This document shows, piece by piece, positions 15,755 to 24,785 of a stretch of DNA of 64,000 nucleotides (position 1 is the first letter of the stretch; each line of letters begins with the position of its first letter). The notes beneath the pieces are model-generated. The model was not told the DNA's origin, searched no databases, and saw only the letters and a list, made by a program, of their open reading frames with translations. Both the position numbers and the translations under genes were made by a program. Location: positions 1-64,000 of the forward strand of contig CAZJQS010000014.1 of NCBI GenBank assembly GCA_964548175.1, in the 5' to 3' direction. Source of the DNA: JANQPA01 sp964548175 (GTDB lineage: Bacteria > Bacteroidota > Bacteroidia > Chitinophagales > Saprospiraceae).

Positions 15755-17947
15755 ATGGGACATAAGATTCCAATTACTACTTCCTTTAATTTACCCGATG
15801 GAAGAACAGTAAGCATAGAAACAGGCAAACTCGCCTCCCAGGCTGACGGCTCTGTAGTGGTAAAAATTGATAATACGATGATTTTCGCCACCGTCGTCTC
15901 TTCAAGAGAAGCTAAAGAAGGACAAAGTTTTTTCCCACTCTCAGTGGATTATCAGGAAAAATTTGCGGCCGCCGGCCGTATTCCCGGTAACTTTTTCAGA
16001 AGAGAAACAAAGCTGAACGATTATGAAGTGCTGATCTCCCGCTTAGTAGATCGAGCCATACGCCCCCTCTTTCCCGATAACTACATGAATGAAACTCAGG
16101 TGATCATCAACCTGATCTCCGGAGAAGTAGAAGTGTTGCCCGATGCATTCGTGGCCCTGGCGGCTTCCTCAGCGCTCTGCATTTCAGATATTCCCTTCGG
16201 CGGGCCAATCTCGGAAGTGCGCGTGGCGCGGATAAAAGGGGATTTTCACATCAATCCCCATCGCTCCGACTTGTTGCAGGCCGATATGGATTTTATCGTG
16301 GCAGCCGACATGAACAACGTCATCATGGTGGAGGGAGAAGCCAAAGAATGCTCGGAAAAAGATATGGCCGAGGCCATTAAATTCGCCCATGAAGCCATTA
16401 AAGTGCAGTGTAATGCACAGTTGGAACTGGCCGAAAAAGTCGGCGACAAAGCCCGCGTAAAAAGAGAAGTGCCCGAAACAGAAGAGGACCTCGAACTGAA
16501 AAATATGGTCAGCGAACTTACCAGAGACAAAATCTACCAGATCGCAAAAGGCGCCCTCGATAAAAAAGCACGTAAAGAAGGTTTCAGCGAGATCAAAGAA
16601 GCGCTGAAAACGACCCTCGAAGAACAAAAAGGGGAGGAGTTCCTGGAAGAAAAATGGGAGATGGCGAAAGCGTATTACGACAAGATCAAAAAAGAAGTTA
16701 TCCGCAATATGGTGCTTGATGAAAAGATCCGCCTCGACGGCCGTAAACCTAATGAAATTCGCGACATTTGGACCGAGGTCAACTACCTGCCGTCCGCTCA
16801 TGGCTCAGCGATCTTTACTAGGGGAGAAACCCAGTCGCTTACTTCTTTGACTCTTGGAACCAAGCTGGATGAATCTATGATAGACACCGCCCTGGAAGTG
16901 GATTACGAAAAATTCTTGCTCCATTATAATTTTCCCGGCTATTCCGTAGGTGAAGTGAAGCCGCAGCGCGGTCCCGGCCGTAGAGAAGTGGGCCACGCTA
17001 ACCTGGCCTCGCGCGCACTCAGGCAAGTATTGCCTAAAGAAGTTCCCTATACCATCCGCCTGGTGTCCGATATCCTGGAGTCTAATGGCTCTTCTTCCAT
17101 GGCAACCGTATGCGCAGGTGCACTGGCCCTCATGGACGGCGGGATTCAGATTTCTTCCCCCGTCTCCGGAATCGCGATGGGACTGATCAGCGACGGAGAA
17201 CGCAGCGTTGTTCTTTCCGATATCCTCGGCGATGAAGATGCTCTGGGAGATATGGACTTTAAAGTTACCGGCACCGAAAAGGGAGTCACAGCCGTACAAA
17301 TGGACATTAAGATCGATGGTCTGCCTTATGAACTGTTGATCGAAGCACTCGAACAGGCCAGAGAAGGGCTTCTTCATATCCTCAATGAGATGAAGAAAAC
17401 CCTTGCCGAACCAAGAGCCGACGTTAAAGACCACGCTCCAAGAATAGTAGAGATCCGGATCGATAAAAGCTTCATCGGCGCCGTCATCGGCCCCGGTGGT
17501 AAAGTCATTCAGGAGATCCAACAGGAAACCGGCACTACCATTAATATCGAAGAAGTGGGTAATGAGGGCATTGTCAGCATTGCAAGCTCTAATAAGGAAT
17601 CCATCGACGCAGCACTCCAGCGTGTGCGCAAAATAACTTTTGCGCCTGAAGTCGGCGATGTGTATGAGGCCAAGGTGAAAACCGTCATGCCTTACGGCGT
17701 TTTTGTCGAGTTCAATGGAAAAAGCGGATTGCTGCATGTGTCCGAAATTTCACATTCCCGGATCGATAATGTGGAAGAGGTGTTGCAGGAAGGAGATGAC
17801 GTTAAAGTGAAATTGATCGGTATAGATAAAAAATCCGGCAAACTACGCCTATCCAGAAAAGCCCTTTTGCCCAAACCTCAAAGGAATGGCGATGAAAAAG
17901 GAGGAGATGGCCGCGGTGGTAACGGCAGACCTCCAAAAAAGGATTAA
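15755..17947 (+). CDS. pnp: Polyribonucleotide nucleotidyltransferase (PNPase)
   Basis: 730-residue 3'-5' phosphorolytic exoribonuclease, trimeric core of mRNA decay. Domain order is first RNase PH domain (about 10-145), alpha-helical linker, second RNase PH domain (about 320-540, with SNGSSSMATVCAGALALMD and the D(x)MGDMDFK-like catalytic acidic site as ALGDMDFKV), KH domain with the GPGGK loop near 579, and S1 domain near 632-700. It ends with a basic/Gly-rich tail. Length is normal for bacterial PNPase (about 710-740). It is separated from rpsO by a terminator and a structured leader, and followed by its own terminator. Confidence 0.97.
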   Translation: MGHKIPITTSFNLPDGRTVSIETGKLASQADGSVVVKIDNTMIFATVVSSREAKEGQSFFPLSVDYQEKFAAAGRIPGNFFRRETKLNDYEVLISRLVDRAIRPLFPDNYMNETQVIINLISGEVEVLPDAFVALAASSALCISDIPFGGPISEVRVARIKGDFHINPHRSDLLQADMDFIVAADMNNVIMVEGEAKECSEKDMAEAIKFAHEAIKVQCNAQLELAEKVGDKARVKREVPETEEDLELKNMVSELTRDKIYQIAKGALDKKARKEGFSEIKEALKTTLEEQKGEEFLEEKWEMAKAYYDKIKKEVIRNMVLDEKIRLDGRKPNEIRDIWTEVNYLPSAHGSAIFTRGETQSLTSLTLGTKLDESMIDTALEVDYEKFLLHYNFPGYSVGEVKPQRGPGRREVGHANLASRALRQVLPKEVPYTIRLVSDILESNGSSSMATVCAGALALMDGGIQISSPVSGIAMGLISDGERSVVLSDILGDEDALGDMDFKVTGTEKGVTAVQMDIKIDGLPYELLIEALEQAREGLLHILNEMKKTLAEPRADVKDHAPRIVEIRIDKSFIGAVIGPGGKVIQEIQQETGTTINIEEVGNEGIVSIASSNKESIDAALQRVRKITFAPEVGDVYEAKVKTVMPYGVFVEFNGKSGLLHVSEISHSRIDNVEEVLQEGDDVKVKLIGIDKKSGKLRLSRKALLPKPQRNGDEKGGDGRGGNGRPPKKD

Positions 17948-18002
17948 CCATTAAAAGCAAAGATCCCCTGCTTACGCATCTTTTTTGAAAGGGATATAAC
18001 AA

Positions 18003-18050
18003 AACGCCTTCAAAGACAAATCTTTTTCGCTTTGAAGGCGTTCTTTATTT
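18003..18050 (+). terminator. Terminator after pnp
   Basis: Stem AACGCCTTCAAAG (18003-18015) / CTTTGAAGGCGTT (18030-18042), 13 bp perfect, 14-base loop, followed by CTTTATTTT. Confidence 0.88.
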
Positions 18051-18125
18051 TATGCTTGTCAAAAAAGGAGTAATTGCTTAAAACCCGCTTTTTTTATACG
18101 GTAAAACTCAATAATAGCCAAAGAA

Positions 18126-18158
18126 TTTGTTGCCGATCAGTTAAATTTAATATTTTTG
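18126..18158 (+). promoter_or_regulatory. rpoD promoter (TTTG-N21-TATTTTTG)
   Basis: TTTG at 18126-18129, 21 bases, TATTTTTG at 18151-18158. Same spacing as the etfB promoter. The resulting 5' leader would be about 125 bases. Confidence 0.65.
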
Positions 18159-18289
18159 TTTTTTACTAGACTAACCTGCATATTTATATTTTTTCGGGAA
18201 AAAGTCAAGTTTTTCTTTGGAATGGAAACTATTTTAGATTAAAAAACGTATTATCCTATGAATATGGAACTATTAAAATCCCCAATCCG

Positions 18290-19156
18290 ATGCGTCAGTT
18301 AAAAATTACCAATAAAATCACAGCCAGAGAAAGTTTGGCTCTTGACAAATATCTAAACGATATTGGCAAAATCCCTATGCTAAGCGCAGACGAGGAGGCG
18401 GATCTGGCCAAACGTATTCGCGCCGGTGACCAGGAAGCCCTGGATAAACTGACTCGCTCTAACTTGCGGTTCGTGGTTTCCGTAGCCAAGCAATATCAAA
18501 ATCAGGGTTTGTCATTAAGTGATTTGATAAATGAAGGGAACGTGGGCCTGATGAAAGCAGCCAAGCGTTTTGATGAGACCAAGGGCTTTAAGTTCATTTC
18601 CTACGCGGTATGGTGGATCCGTCAGTCTATTCTACAGGCCATTGTGGAGTATTCCCGCATAGTAAGATTGCCTCTGAATAAAGTAGGTTCCTACAACAAA
18701 GTGAATGAGGCTTTCCTGTCTTTCGTACAGAAGTTTGAGCGGGAGCCTACCCATGAAGAACTGGCGGAGTTGCTGGAGATGACCCCCAAAGAAGTGGCCA
18801 ACATGCTGAAAGGAAATGGCCGCCACCTTTCTGTAGATGCACCTCTCAGCGGTGAAGACGGCGATTCCACTATGCTGGACGTTATCTCCAGCGACGAGGG
18901 CATGTCTCCTGACGGTGACCTCATGGAGCAGTCACTAAAAGAAGAAGTCCAACAAGGCCTCTCCATCCTTTCTCCCAGAGAAGTGGAAGTGCTTTCCGCT
19001 TACTACGGCTTAAACGGCTACAAGTCGTTGACCCTGGAAGAGATCGGCGAAATGTACGGCTTAACTCGTGAGCGGGTGCGCCAGATCAAGGAACGCGCCA
19101 TCCGACGCCTGAGAAAAGCTTATAACAGAAACGCACTGAAATCTTACCTGGGATAA
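18290..19156 (+). CDS. rpoD: Primary RNA polymerase sigma factor (Bacteroidota RpoD/SigA type)
   Basis: 288-residue housekeeping sigma factor. It begins MRQLKITNKIT and goes straight into region 1.2 (ALDKYLNDIGKIPMLSADEE), without region 1.1, as in other Bacteroidota primary sigmas. Region 2 holds SNLRFVVSVAKQYQNQGLSL, DLINEGNVGLMKAAKRFD and the -10-recognising FISYAVWWIRQSI. Region 3 follows. Region 4.2 is LTLEEIGEMYGLTRERVRQI and KERAIRRLR. It recognises the TTTG/TAnnTTTG promoters seen across this window. It is a single gene between two terminators. Confidence 0.96.
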   Translation: MRQLKITNKITARESLALDKYLNDIGKIPMLSADEEADLAKRIRAGDQEALDKLTRSNLRFVVSVAKQYQNQGLSLSDLINEGNVGLMKAAKRFDETKGFKFISYAVWWIRQSILQAIVEYSRIVRLPLNKVGSYNKVNEAFLSFVQKFEREPTHEELAELLEMTPKEVANMLKGNGRHLSVDAPLSGEDGDSTMLDVISSDEGMSPDGDLMEQSLKEEVQQGLSILSPREVEVLSAYYGLNGYKSLTLEEIGEMYGLTRERVRQIKERAIRRLRKAYNRNALKSYLG

Positions 19157-19200
19157 AGCATCAAACCGTGCTTTAAAAAAAGAATAGGCCGCAAAGCCGG

Positions 19201-19240
19201 AAAAGTCAAAATTCTACCTGCAATTTTGACTTTTTTCTTT
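19201..19240 (+). terminator. Terminator after rpoD
   Basis: Stem AAAAGTCAAAATT (19201-19213) / AATTTTGACTTTT (19222-19234), 13 bp, followed by more T and TTTCTTTTT. Confidence 0.88.
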
Positions 19241-19269
19241 TTCCTTATCCGATCAAAATTTTTTCACCC

Positions 19270-20352
19270 TTGAAACACGCTATCAGATTTTTCCTCATCC
19301 TCATGCTATTCGGGAGTTGTCAACAAGAACAACCGGTCAAAAATGAAGCAACCAGCGCTTCAATAAGCCCTGAGGCCGCTAGCGGACAGGTGCTGAAAAT
19401 AAAAACTGCCGGCGTTTTTCTGCGAGCCTCACCAGGGATCGAAGGCGATGTTTTGGCGGAACTCCCCCCGCAAAGCATCGTTTATGACCAGGGGAAAGTC
19501 AGCCCTTTCTTAACCACTATACGGGTTAAAGGTCAGGAGTATTCCGCACCCTGGGTTCAGGTGCAGACACCGCAGGGAGATAGCGGATGGATCTTCGCGT
19601 CACCGGCCGCGATCACCACTTCAAACGGACCTTCTTTTTTCCTCGAAAAACGATTGCAGGCGGCTTTTGATAAAACTGTCTTCCAGCTTTTTATGGATTA
19701 TCAACAGCAAAAAGACTCCATCAGGAATGACACCGCTTTTTTGACCGCTTTTCAAAAATTGAAACGGCTGCGTACAGAACTACAGCAAGCCGTAAACTCA
19801 AACCCGGCACAGACCGATTATTTCTGGATAAGCGAAGTGCTGCCGGAACTGGTGCCTCAGCTTGACCCTTCCGATCAATCATTGGATTTGTATATTGACT
19901 ATCGGTTCTGGCTAAAGCAGACTAAGCAAACGAAAGCAACTACTGATGATCAATTCATAGAGCTTTGCCTGACCGCATACCCGGAAGACAGCATCGAATA
20001 TCGCTTCCCGGCCTGGTTTTTTCAAACCTCAGCAAATAACGGGCATAGTCTTTTGGGAAGAGGTATTCATCTAGAAATGTTTGAACAGATCGATAATCTG
20101 TACCATATTAGCGAAGTGTTTCAACCTGAATTGGAAATTTTTAAACAAGCATTGGTAGAGGATATCGTATTGCTTAATACAACTTTTTGGGAGCCGGCCG
20201 CCTTAGCCAAAAAAGAACTGATTGCCCTTATCGGGAATAATTATGCTTTTCTGGATGAGTCAGATCATTTAGCTTTGCAAAAAAGACTGGCCGATTTTGA
20301 GGAGACTGAAAAAAACGGCTTGCAATTCAACCTGAAAGCAGGAGGACTTTAA
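19270..20352 (+). CDS. Lipoprotein with N-terminal bacterial SH3 domain
   Basis: 360-residue predicted lipoprotein. The signal peptide ends in the lipobox LFGSC with Cys17 as the acylation site. Residues about 42-115 read like a bacterial SH3 domain (LKIKTAGVFLRASPG, then WVQVQTPQGDSGWIFASP), a fold that binds peptidoglycan or peptide. The remaining ~240 residues are helical and I do not recognise them. The start codon is TTG at 19270, required to include the full signal peptide. It lies directly after the rpoD terminator and 86 bases before the next unknown gene. Confidence 0.75.
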   Translation: MKHAIRFFLILMLFGSCQQEQPVKNEATSASISPEAASGQVLKIKTAGVFLRASPGIEGDVLAELPPQSIVYDQGKVSPFLTTIRVKGQEYSAPWVQVQTPQGDSGWIFASPAAITTSNGPSFFLEKRLQAAFDKTVFQLFMDYQQQKDSIRNDTAFLTAFQKLKRLRTELQQAVNSNPAQTDYFWISEVLPELVPQLDPSDQSLDLYIDYRFWLKQTKQTKATTDDQFIELCLTAYPEDSIEYRFPAWFFQTSANNGHSLLGRGIHLEMFEQIDNLYHISEVFQPELEIFKQALVEDIVLLNTTFWEPAALAKKELIALIGNNYAFLDESDHLALQKRLADFEETEKNGLQFNLKAGGL

Positions 20353-20438
20353 TCATCGATAAATTGAGCCCCTTCAGCGCCAATTAAATCGATATAGAAT
20401 AATAAATAAACAAATAGAAAATAAAAAAATAAATACAC

Positions 20439-21116
20439 ATGGGATTATTTGCATTATCAACCCTTCTGGTAGCAGGCGCCGGCGTGTACCTGTTGTCCAG
20501 AGCTTTTCCTAACTTTCAGCCCGGTAATAAAAAAATACAGGCTGACCTTAAGGTGATGAGAGAGGAAATCAAGGAACTTGCCGGAGACCTCATTGAACTT
20601 TCCCCTAAAGAACTGGAACTGATCTCTCTTCAAACCACTGACACCAGGACTAAAAAAGGGTTTGTCAAAAATTACAAGGGAAAGATCCAAACGATCTTTC
20701 ACGAACCGGTAGCTGCATATTATTATCGTCAGTATCTCTCCAGGGGTAAGGCCGAAAGTGCACTCTTATTTATTCAGATGCTGGACCAACAGTACTATTA
20801 TTGGATCAAAACCAACGTGATCCGCGTAGTAGTCAATGATCAGTTTTTGGGGATCATTAAAGATCACTCGAAACTGCTGGCAGGTAAAAAAGAAACGCTA
20901 AAAGGATATATCGATAAAAACAAACAGGACTACTGGCCCGTAGTGGTGGAAGACAGAGAAGTGGCTACTCTTTCCAGCGGCCTCAAATCAGGTAACAAGG
21001 ACCTCACCCAGCGAGCTTATGAATTCGTCGCCTCAGAACTGTCTCGCGAAGAAAAAGCAGTATTACTGGCGTTTACCTTTTTAGAGATCATCCACCAGCA
21101 AGTACAGAAAAAATAA
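20439..21116 (+). CDS. Membrane-anchored protein of unknown function
   Basis: 225-residue protein. A single hydrophobic segment at residues 3-20 looks like an uncleaved N-terminal anchor. The rest is soluble, Lys/Glu-rich and mixed alpha/beta, with IELSPKELELISLQ near 51-64 and a beta-rich centre (NVIRVVVNDQFLGIIKDHSKLLAG near 122-145). I do not recognise a family. Coding is supported by length, an ATG with an A-rich leader, and fit between neighbours. It might work with the SH3 lipoprotein just upstream. Confidence 0.65.
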   Translation: MGLFALSTLLVAGAGVYLLSRAFPNFQPGNKKIQADLKVMREEIKELAGDLIELSPKELELISLQTTDTRTKKGFVKNYKGKIQTIFHEPVAAYYYRQYLSRGKAESALLFIQMLDQQYYYWIKTNVIRVVVNDQFLGIIKDHSKLLAGKKETLKGYIDKNKQDYWPVVVEDREVATLSSGLKSGNKDLTQRAYEFVASELSREEKAVLLAFTFLEIIHQQVQKK

Positions 21117-21361
21117 TAGTGATTGGATTCTCCTAGGTTGAGTTGACTTTGTCCAGGCACTACTTACTTGTACCGCCTATTGGCCAGCCAGTGCCCGGCT
21201 TTTGATAAAAAAGATTTTGTAAGTTCTGAAAGTTTATTGTAGTTTTACTGAAATATCCTGGCCAAACTTATCAACCAAGTTCAATTTTTTTTGTTTGCTT
21301 TTAAATCTGCAAAAAGACTGTTTTGCCTGCGCTCAGGCGAATCAGCTAAAAATTCAAGAAT

Positions 21362-21784
21362 ATGGGGCTTAGTAAGAAGGTTAGTTTGATTATTTACCGG
21401 TTTAAGGAGAAAGGGCTGGAAGTGTTCCTGATCAATGATGAAAAAGAAGCGGATAAATGGGCTATTCCCAATGGCCAGCTTTCTTCCTCTCATCCTGAAT
21501 CGCTTAAGGAAGATGACCGGTATATCGAACTTGACCCTGTAAAAATAGAAAGTGGCCAGGAAGAGGAGGCGCTAGCCGTTGAAGGCGAATGGCACGATAT
21601 CCCTTCCCTGAAGGGCATGCTCTACGAAGATGCCGTGAAGCTGAAAAGCGTGGTCAAATCAATGGAAAAGGGAACCTATTTTGTTTTTAAAGAGGCCCTG
21701 AAAAAGGTCATGCCTCATCAATACGAATTCCTAAAAGAACTTAAAGACATTCTTACCGACAGGAATTCCTTGAAAAACCTTTAA
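21362..21784 (+). CDS. Nudix-like protein lacking the Nudix box
   Basis: 140-residue protein whose first 40 residues (VSLIIYRFKEKGLEVFLIND, then KWAIPNGQL) look like the opening strands of an ADP-ribose/Ap4A-type Nudix hydrolase. Its last third (HDIPSLKGMLYEDAVKLKSV, then FFKEAL-like FVFKEALKKVMP) resembles the usual C-terminus. The intervening catalytic Nudix box GX5EX7REUXEEXGU is absent and replaced by an acidic linker of about 45 residues. It is therefore probably catalytically dead, a binding protein, or a convergent look-alike. The stop codon lies inside the left arm of the following terminator. Confidence 0.65.
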   Translation: MGLSKKVSLIIYRFKEKGLEVFLINDEKEADKWAIPNGQLSSSHPESLKEDDRYIELDPVKIESGQEEEALAVEGEWHDIPSLKGMLYEDAVKLKSVVKSMEKGTYFVFKEALKKVMPHQYEFLKELKDILTDRNSLKNL

Positions 21785-21828
21785 CTGGCAGGCGGATTCC
21801 CCTGCCAGTTAAAGGTCGTTAACTTTTT
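21778..21828 (+). terminator. Terminator overlapping the stop codon of the Nudix-like gene
   Basis: Perfect 15-bp stem CCTTTAACTGGCAGG / CCTGCCAGTTAAAGG with an 8-base loop, followed shortly by a run of seven T at 21822-21828. The TAA stop is part of the left arm. Confidence 0.88.
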
Positions 21829-21861
21829 TTCAACTCCCTCATCAAGCCATCCAACAACCAA

Positions 21862-22791
21862 TTAATACCCCAACTTCACGTTTACTATATGCTTTAATTT
21901 TTCCCCCTTTATTAGACTCAGATAATTGTCCGCAATCTGCCTTGCGGCAGTTTTGGGATTAGTAACACTGGCTACATGCGGCGTGATCATTATTTCAGGA
22001 ATATCCCAGAAAGAATGATTCTGTGGTAAGGGCTCTTCTGTAAAAACATCTAAATAAGCCGCTTTTATCTTTCCAATTTGTATGGCGTCAATCAGATCTT
22101 GCTCAACCAGTTGCTGTCCGCGCCCCACATTGATGAGGAAAGATTGATCGGGGAGTTTGTTGAAAAGGTCTTTATTCAAAAGGCCCTTCGTCTGATGGGT
22201 AAGCGGCAGCACGCAGATAAGCGTATTGATGCCGGTGAGAAAAGTCTCCCATTCTCCGGCTGCTTCGCTCAGGCAAGAGATACCTGAGAGTCGTTTGGGT
22301 TTTTTGCTGAATCCCAAGACCTTAAACCCCAACTGGTGAAGGTGAATGGCAATATCAGCGCCCAATACTCCGAGGCCAAGTACACCGGGAACGATATCGA
22401 CCTGAGCATCCTGTATATGCCCCCATTGTTTTTGTTCTCTTAGGTTGAAAAAGTGGAAAAAGTTCTTGTGAAACTGCAAAACAGCCATGCAAACATATTT
22501 CCTCATACCTATGGTGAGATCCGGGTCGACAATCCTCGTGACCAATATGTGTTCTGGCAAAAACGGATCAAAGATCAAATGATCAACCCCTGCGCCAAAG
22601 GAACAGACCATTTCAAGGCCAGGTAATTCTTTCCAGATTTGGGCGGGATGATTCCATACTACTGCCGCCCTGATCTTCTCCGGTTCGGGGAGCTGCGGAT
22701 AGATATAAATGTCTTCGCCGGGCAGTAAGGCCTGCAGACGTTGCTGAAGCTTATCCATTTTTCTTCCGGGAATAATGATCGCTAGCGCCAT
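21862..22791 (-). CDS. ghrA: D-isomer-specific 2-hydroxyacid dehydrogenase, glyoxylate/hydroxypyruvate reductase A-like
   Basis: 309-residue NAD(P)-dependent dehydrogenase. The catalytic domain N-half leads to SFGAGVDHL (about residues 65-73). The Rossmann half has VLGLGVLGADIA as the GxGxxG motif near 137-148, LPLTHQTKGLL, NVGRGQQLVEQDLIDAI with the catalytic Arg region near 222-240, and YLDVFTEEPLPQNHSFW with Glu and the final TPHVAS carrying the catalytic His. The pattern is closest to GhrA (reduction of glyoxylate and hydroxypyruvate). The ATG at 22791 is preferred to an upstream TTG. It is third in a minus-strand set cmk, lipoprotein, ghrA, with 27 bases after the lipoprotein stop. Confidence 0.85.
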   Translation of the reverse strand: MALAIIIPGRKMDKLQQRLQALLPGEDIYIYPQLPEPEKIRAAVVWNHPAQIWKELPGLEMVCSFGAGVDHLIFDPFLPEHILVTRIVDPDLTIGMRKYVCMAVLQFHKNFFHFFNLREQKQWGHIQDAQVDIVPGVLGLGVLGADIAIHLHQLGFKVLGFSKKPKRLSGISCLSEAAGEWETFLTGINTLICVLPLTHQTKGLLNKDLFNKLPDQSFLINVGRGQQLVEQDLIDAIQIGKIKAAYLDVFTEEPLPQNHSFWDIPEIMITPHVASVTNPKTAARQIADNYLSLIKGEKLKHIVNVKLGY

Positions 22792-22818
22792 GAAAGAAGT
22801 TTTTAATAACAATAAATG

Positions 22819-23541
22819 TTAACGGTCGTCAGGAGTTATTAGGATTTGTTGTTCTTTTGCTTCAAACAACAATGAATTGCAAAAGGCAATAAAATCTTTT
22901 ATTGCCAGAGTGGCCACATACTGGTCCCGGTCGATCTCACGGAATTGCGCTGGAGAAAGGCGCCAGTTTTGTAGACTGTCCTTAAGTGGCCTTTCGATCA
23001 GTTGAAGTCCCAGCCTTTGTTTTTGAATGGCCAGCCGAATCTGCTCAGGCTCGGGCTGGGTAAGGCATGCCCGGGCGTTAAGATAGTAGCGGGAGGCTAT
23101 GTCAAGGTTTTTTTGGATATAAGCTGCTTTTTGACTCTTGGTCAACGATTCAGAAATCAGTAGCTGCTGAATTTTTCCGCCAATATTGTAAATGCCGGGG
23201 TCAGTTTGAAAATCGCTAAAGTATTCCTGAAGTGCATACAGATAAGATTTGAGTTCCTGGTGCATGGCCCTTTTCTCTGTTTTCCAGTGTTCTTTGGGTT
23301 GAATGGCATTCAGTTGAGAACGAAAATAGTCCAACTGCTGGAAATAATCTTTTAATTGCCCTGGCCGATAGTATACCACCGTATCTGACCGGCTAATCGG
23401 CTGATGAAAGACTTCCGTGGGAAAAGATCGATCTACATCCGCTGCCAACCGGTCCAGATCGGCATAAGGAGAACAAGCTGCCGATCCGAAAAGCAGCAGA
23501 TAGGGCAGGGAATGAAGAAGAATATAGCGTAAACGGTTCAT
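22819..23541 (-). CDS. Predicted lipoprotein of unknown function
   Basis: 240-residue protein with a signal peptide and lipobox FGSAAC (acylated Cys23). The mature part is almost entirely helical, with Gln/Tyr-rich stretches such as QLKDYFQQLDYFRSQL near 62-77 and a helical hairpin near 85-110. I do not recognise the family. It sits 6 bases downstream of cmk, so the two are translated from one message, though a functional link to cytidylate kinase is not evident. Confidence 0.7.
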   Translation of the reverse strand: MNRLRYILLHSLPYLLLFGSAACSPYADLDRLAADVDRSFPTEVFHQPISRSDTVVYYRPGQLKDYFQQLDYFRSQLNAIQPKEHWKTEKRAMHQELKSYLYALQEYFSDFQTDPGIYNIGGKIQQLLISESLTKSQKAAYIQKNLDIASRYYLNARACLTQPEPEQIRLAIQKQRLGLQLIERPLKDSLQNWRLSPAQFREIDRDQYVATLAIKDFIAFCNSLLFEAKEQQILITPDDR

Positions 23542-23547
23542 GCTTGA

Positions 23548-24219
23548 TCATTTCATACGTTCGCCGGCCAGGGCGAGGATCATGGCCAGTTGTTCATTTT
23601 CGGTAAGATTAGTGTTGTCCATAAGTACGGCGTCTTCAGCCTGCAAAAGCGGGCTATCCACTCTGTTGGAGTCAATATGGTCGCGATGGCGGAGATTGTA
23701 TTGGACTTCTTCCAGGCTGATATTCTTACCTTGTTGTTGTAATTGGGCCAGGCGCCTTTGTACCCTTACCTCAAAGGAAGCAGAAAGAAAAATTTTCAGT
23801 TCTGCTTCGGGAAAAACCACTGTTCCGATGTCTCTACCATCCATAACAATCCCTTTGTCCTTTCCTGCTGCCCTTTGGATGGCCACCATAGATCGACGTA
23901 CGGGGGAGATGGCCGCCACCTCACTAACCATGCCGGAAACGGCAGCGTCTCTGATCTCAGATTCAACATTTTCGCCATTAAGGAAGGTAGTGTTTTCTCC
24001 ATCGAGCCTTTGAAAAGTGATGCTGATATTTTTTAAGGCTTGTTCAATGGCTCTGTTGTCCTCCAGGGCTATATTCTGCCGGATAAAATAGAGCGTGACG
24101 GCCCGGTACATAGCCCCGGAGTCTATGTAACTGTAATTCAGCTCTTGGGCCAGACACCGGGCCAGGGTGCTTTTCCCACAAGATGAAAAACCATCAATAG
24201 CTATAATAATCTGCTTCAA
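23548..24219 (-). CDS. cmk: Cytidylate kinase
   Basis: 223-residue P-loop NMP kinase that phosphorylates CMP and dCMP. It starts KQIIIAIDGFSSCGKSTLAR with the Walker A GFSSCGKST, then YIDSGAMYRAVTLY (CMP-binding YxDTGAMYRA), MDGRDIGTVVFPEA (the Cmk signature) and the lid RVQRR(x)AQLQ. The start is taken at a TTG (24219) because family members begin exactly at this K-K/Q-IIIAIDG segment; an in-frame TTG further upstream (24270) would add an atypical 17 residues. First gene of the set cmk, lipoprotein, ghrA. Confidence 0.9.
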   Translation of the reverse strand: MKQIIIAIDGFSSCGKSTLARCLAQELNYSYIDSGAMYRAVTLYFIRQNIALEDNRAIEQALKNISITFQRLDGENTTFLNGENVESEIRDAAVSGMVSEVAAISPVRRSMVAIQRAAGKDKGIVMDGRDIGTVVFPEAELKIFLSASFEVRVQRRLAQLQQQGKNISLEEVQYNLRHRDHIDSNRVDSPLLQAEDAVLMDNTNLTENEQLAMILALAGERMK

Positions 24220-24347
24220 GAGGGCTGTTTTTGATAAAAAGTAAAGGCTTTGCAATAGATAAATATGCAAAACCTTTATGTAGTATCACTTTGTGTTGAG
24301 CGGCAGTGGGTTAAGCTGCCAAGAACGCCTCGTGTAAGCGAAGTGGC

Positions 24348-24569
24348 TCAATACTCGTCTTCGTTGAACAGGAAGTCGTCTTTACGAGGATAATCCGGCC
24401 AGATGTCCTCTATCCCTTCGTAAACCTCTCCCTCGTCTTCCATTTGTTGTAAATTTTCAATCACTTCAAGAGGAGCGCCTGATCGAATGGCATAGTCGAT
24501 CAGCTCATCCCTGGTGGCCGGCCAGGGCGCATCTTCTAAGTGATATGCTAATTCTAGTGTCCAATACAT
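24348..24569 (-). CDS. DUF2795 domain-containing protein
   Basis: 73-residue acidic protein matching the DUF2795 family of Bacteroidota in full length: YWTLELAYHLEDAPWPATRDEL, IDYAIRSGAPLEVIENLQ, and the acidic tail IEDIWPDYPRKDDFLFNEDEY (each quoted part is conserved in the family). The family is small, soluble and of unknown function, with a helix-turn-helix-like or adaptor fold suggested. It stands alone between cmk and a long intergenic region. Confidence 0.85.
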   Translation of the reverse strand: MYWTLELAYHLEDAPWPATRDELIDYAIRSGAPLEVIENLQQMEDEGEVYEGIEDIWPDYPRKDDFLFNEDEY

Positions 24570-24738
24570 ATAAATGTTAATTTGAATGAAACTAAGCCCT
24601 TAATATTCTTAAGGATTTTAGTTTGAAAACCAAATTTTGTTTTTGCTATTTTATAATCAGTAAGTGAGTAATTAAAATCAAGGTAATTGGTAGTCCTCTA
24701 ATGAGTAAGTTAAAGTTGAATAATATACCTGATTTTTT

Positions 24739-24785
24739 CACCGCTAAGACGCGAAGAGCGCGAAGACTTAGCGGCCTTAGCGGTG
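24739..24785. repeat. Inverted repeat CACCGCTAAG / CTTAGCGGTG in the 24.6-25.0 kb spacer
   Basis: A 10-bp stem encloses GACGCGAAGAGCGCGAAGA-type sequence with a second CTTAGCGG copy at 24767-24774 or close to it. The GC-rich island (CGCGAAGAGCGCGAAG) contrasts with its AT-rich surroundings and looks like a dispersed repeat. The rest of the spacer 24570-25042 holds nothing else I can identify. Confidence 0.6.

Noticed and set aside
16184..17737. Long minus-strand ORFs opposite pnp
   Set aside because: Phe/His-rich antisense translations without motifs; pnp on the plus strand is certain.
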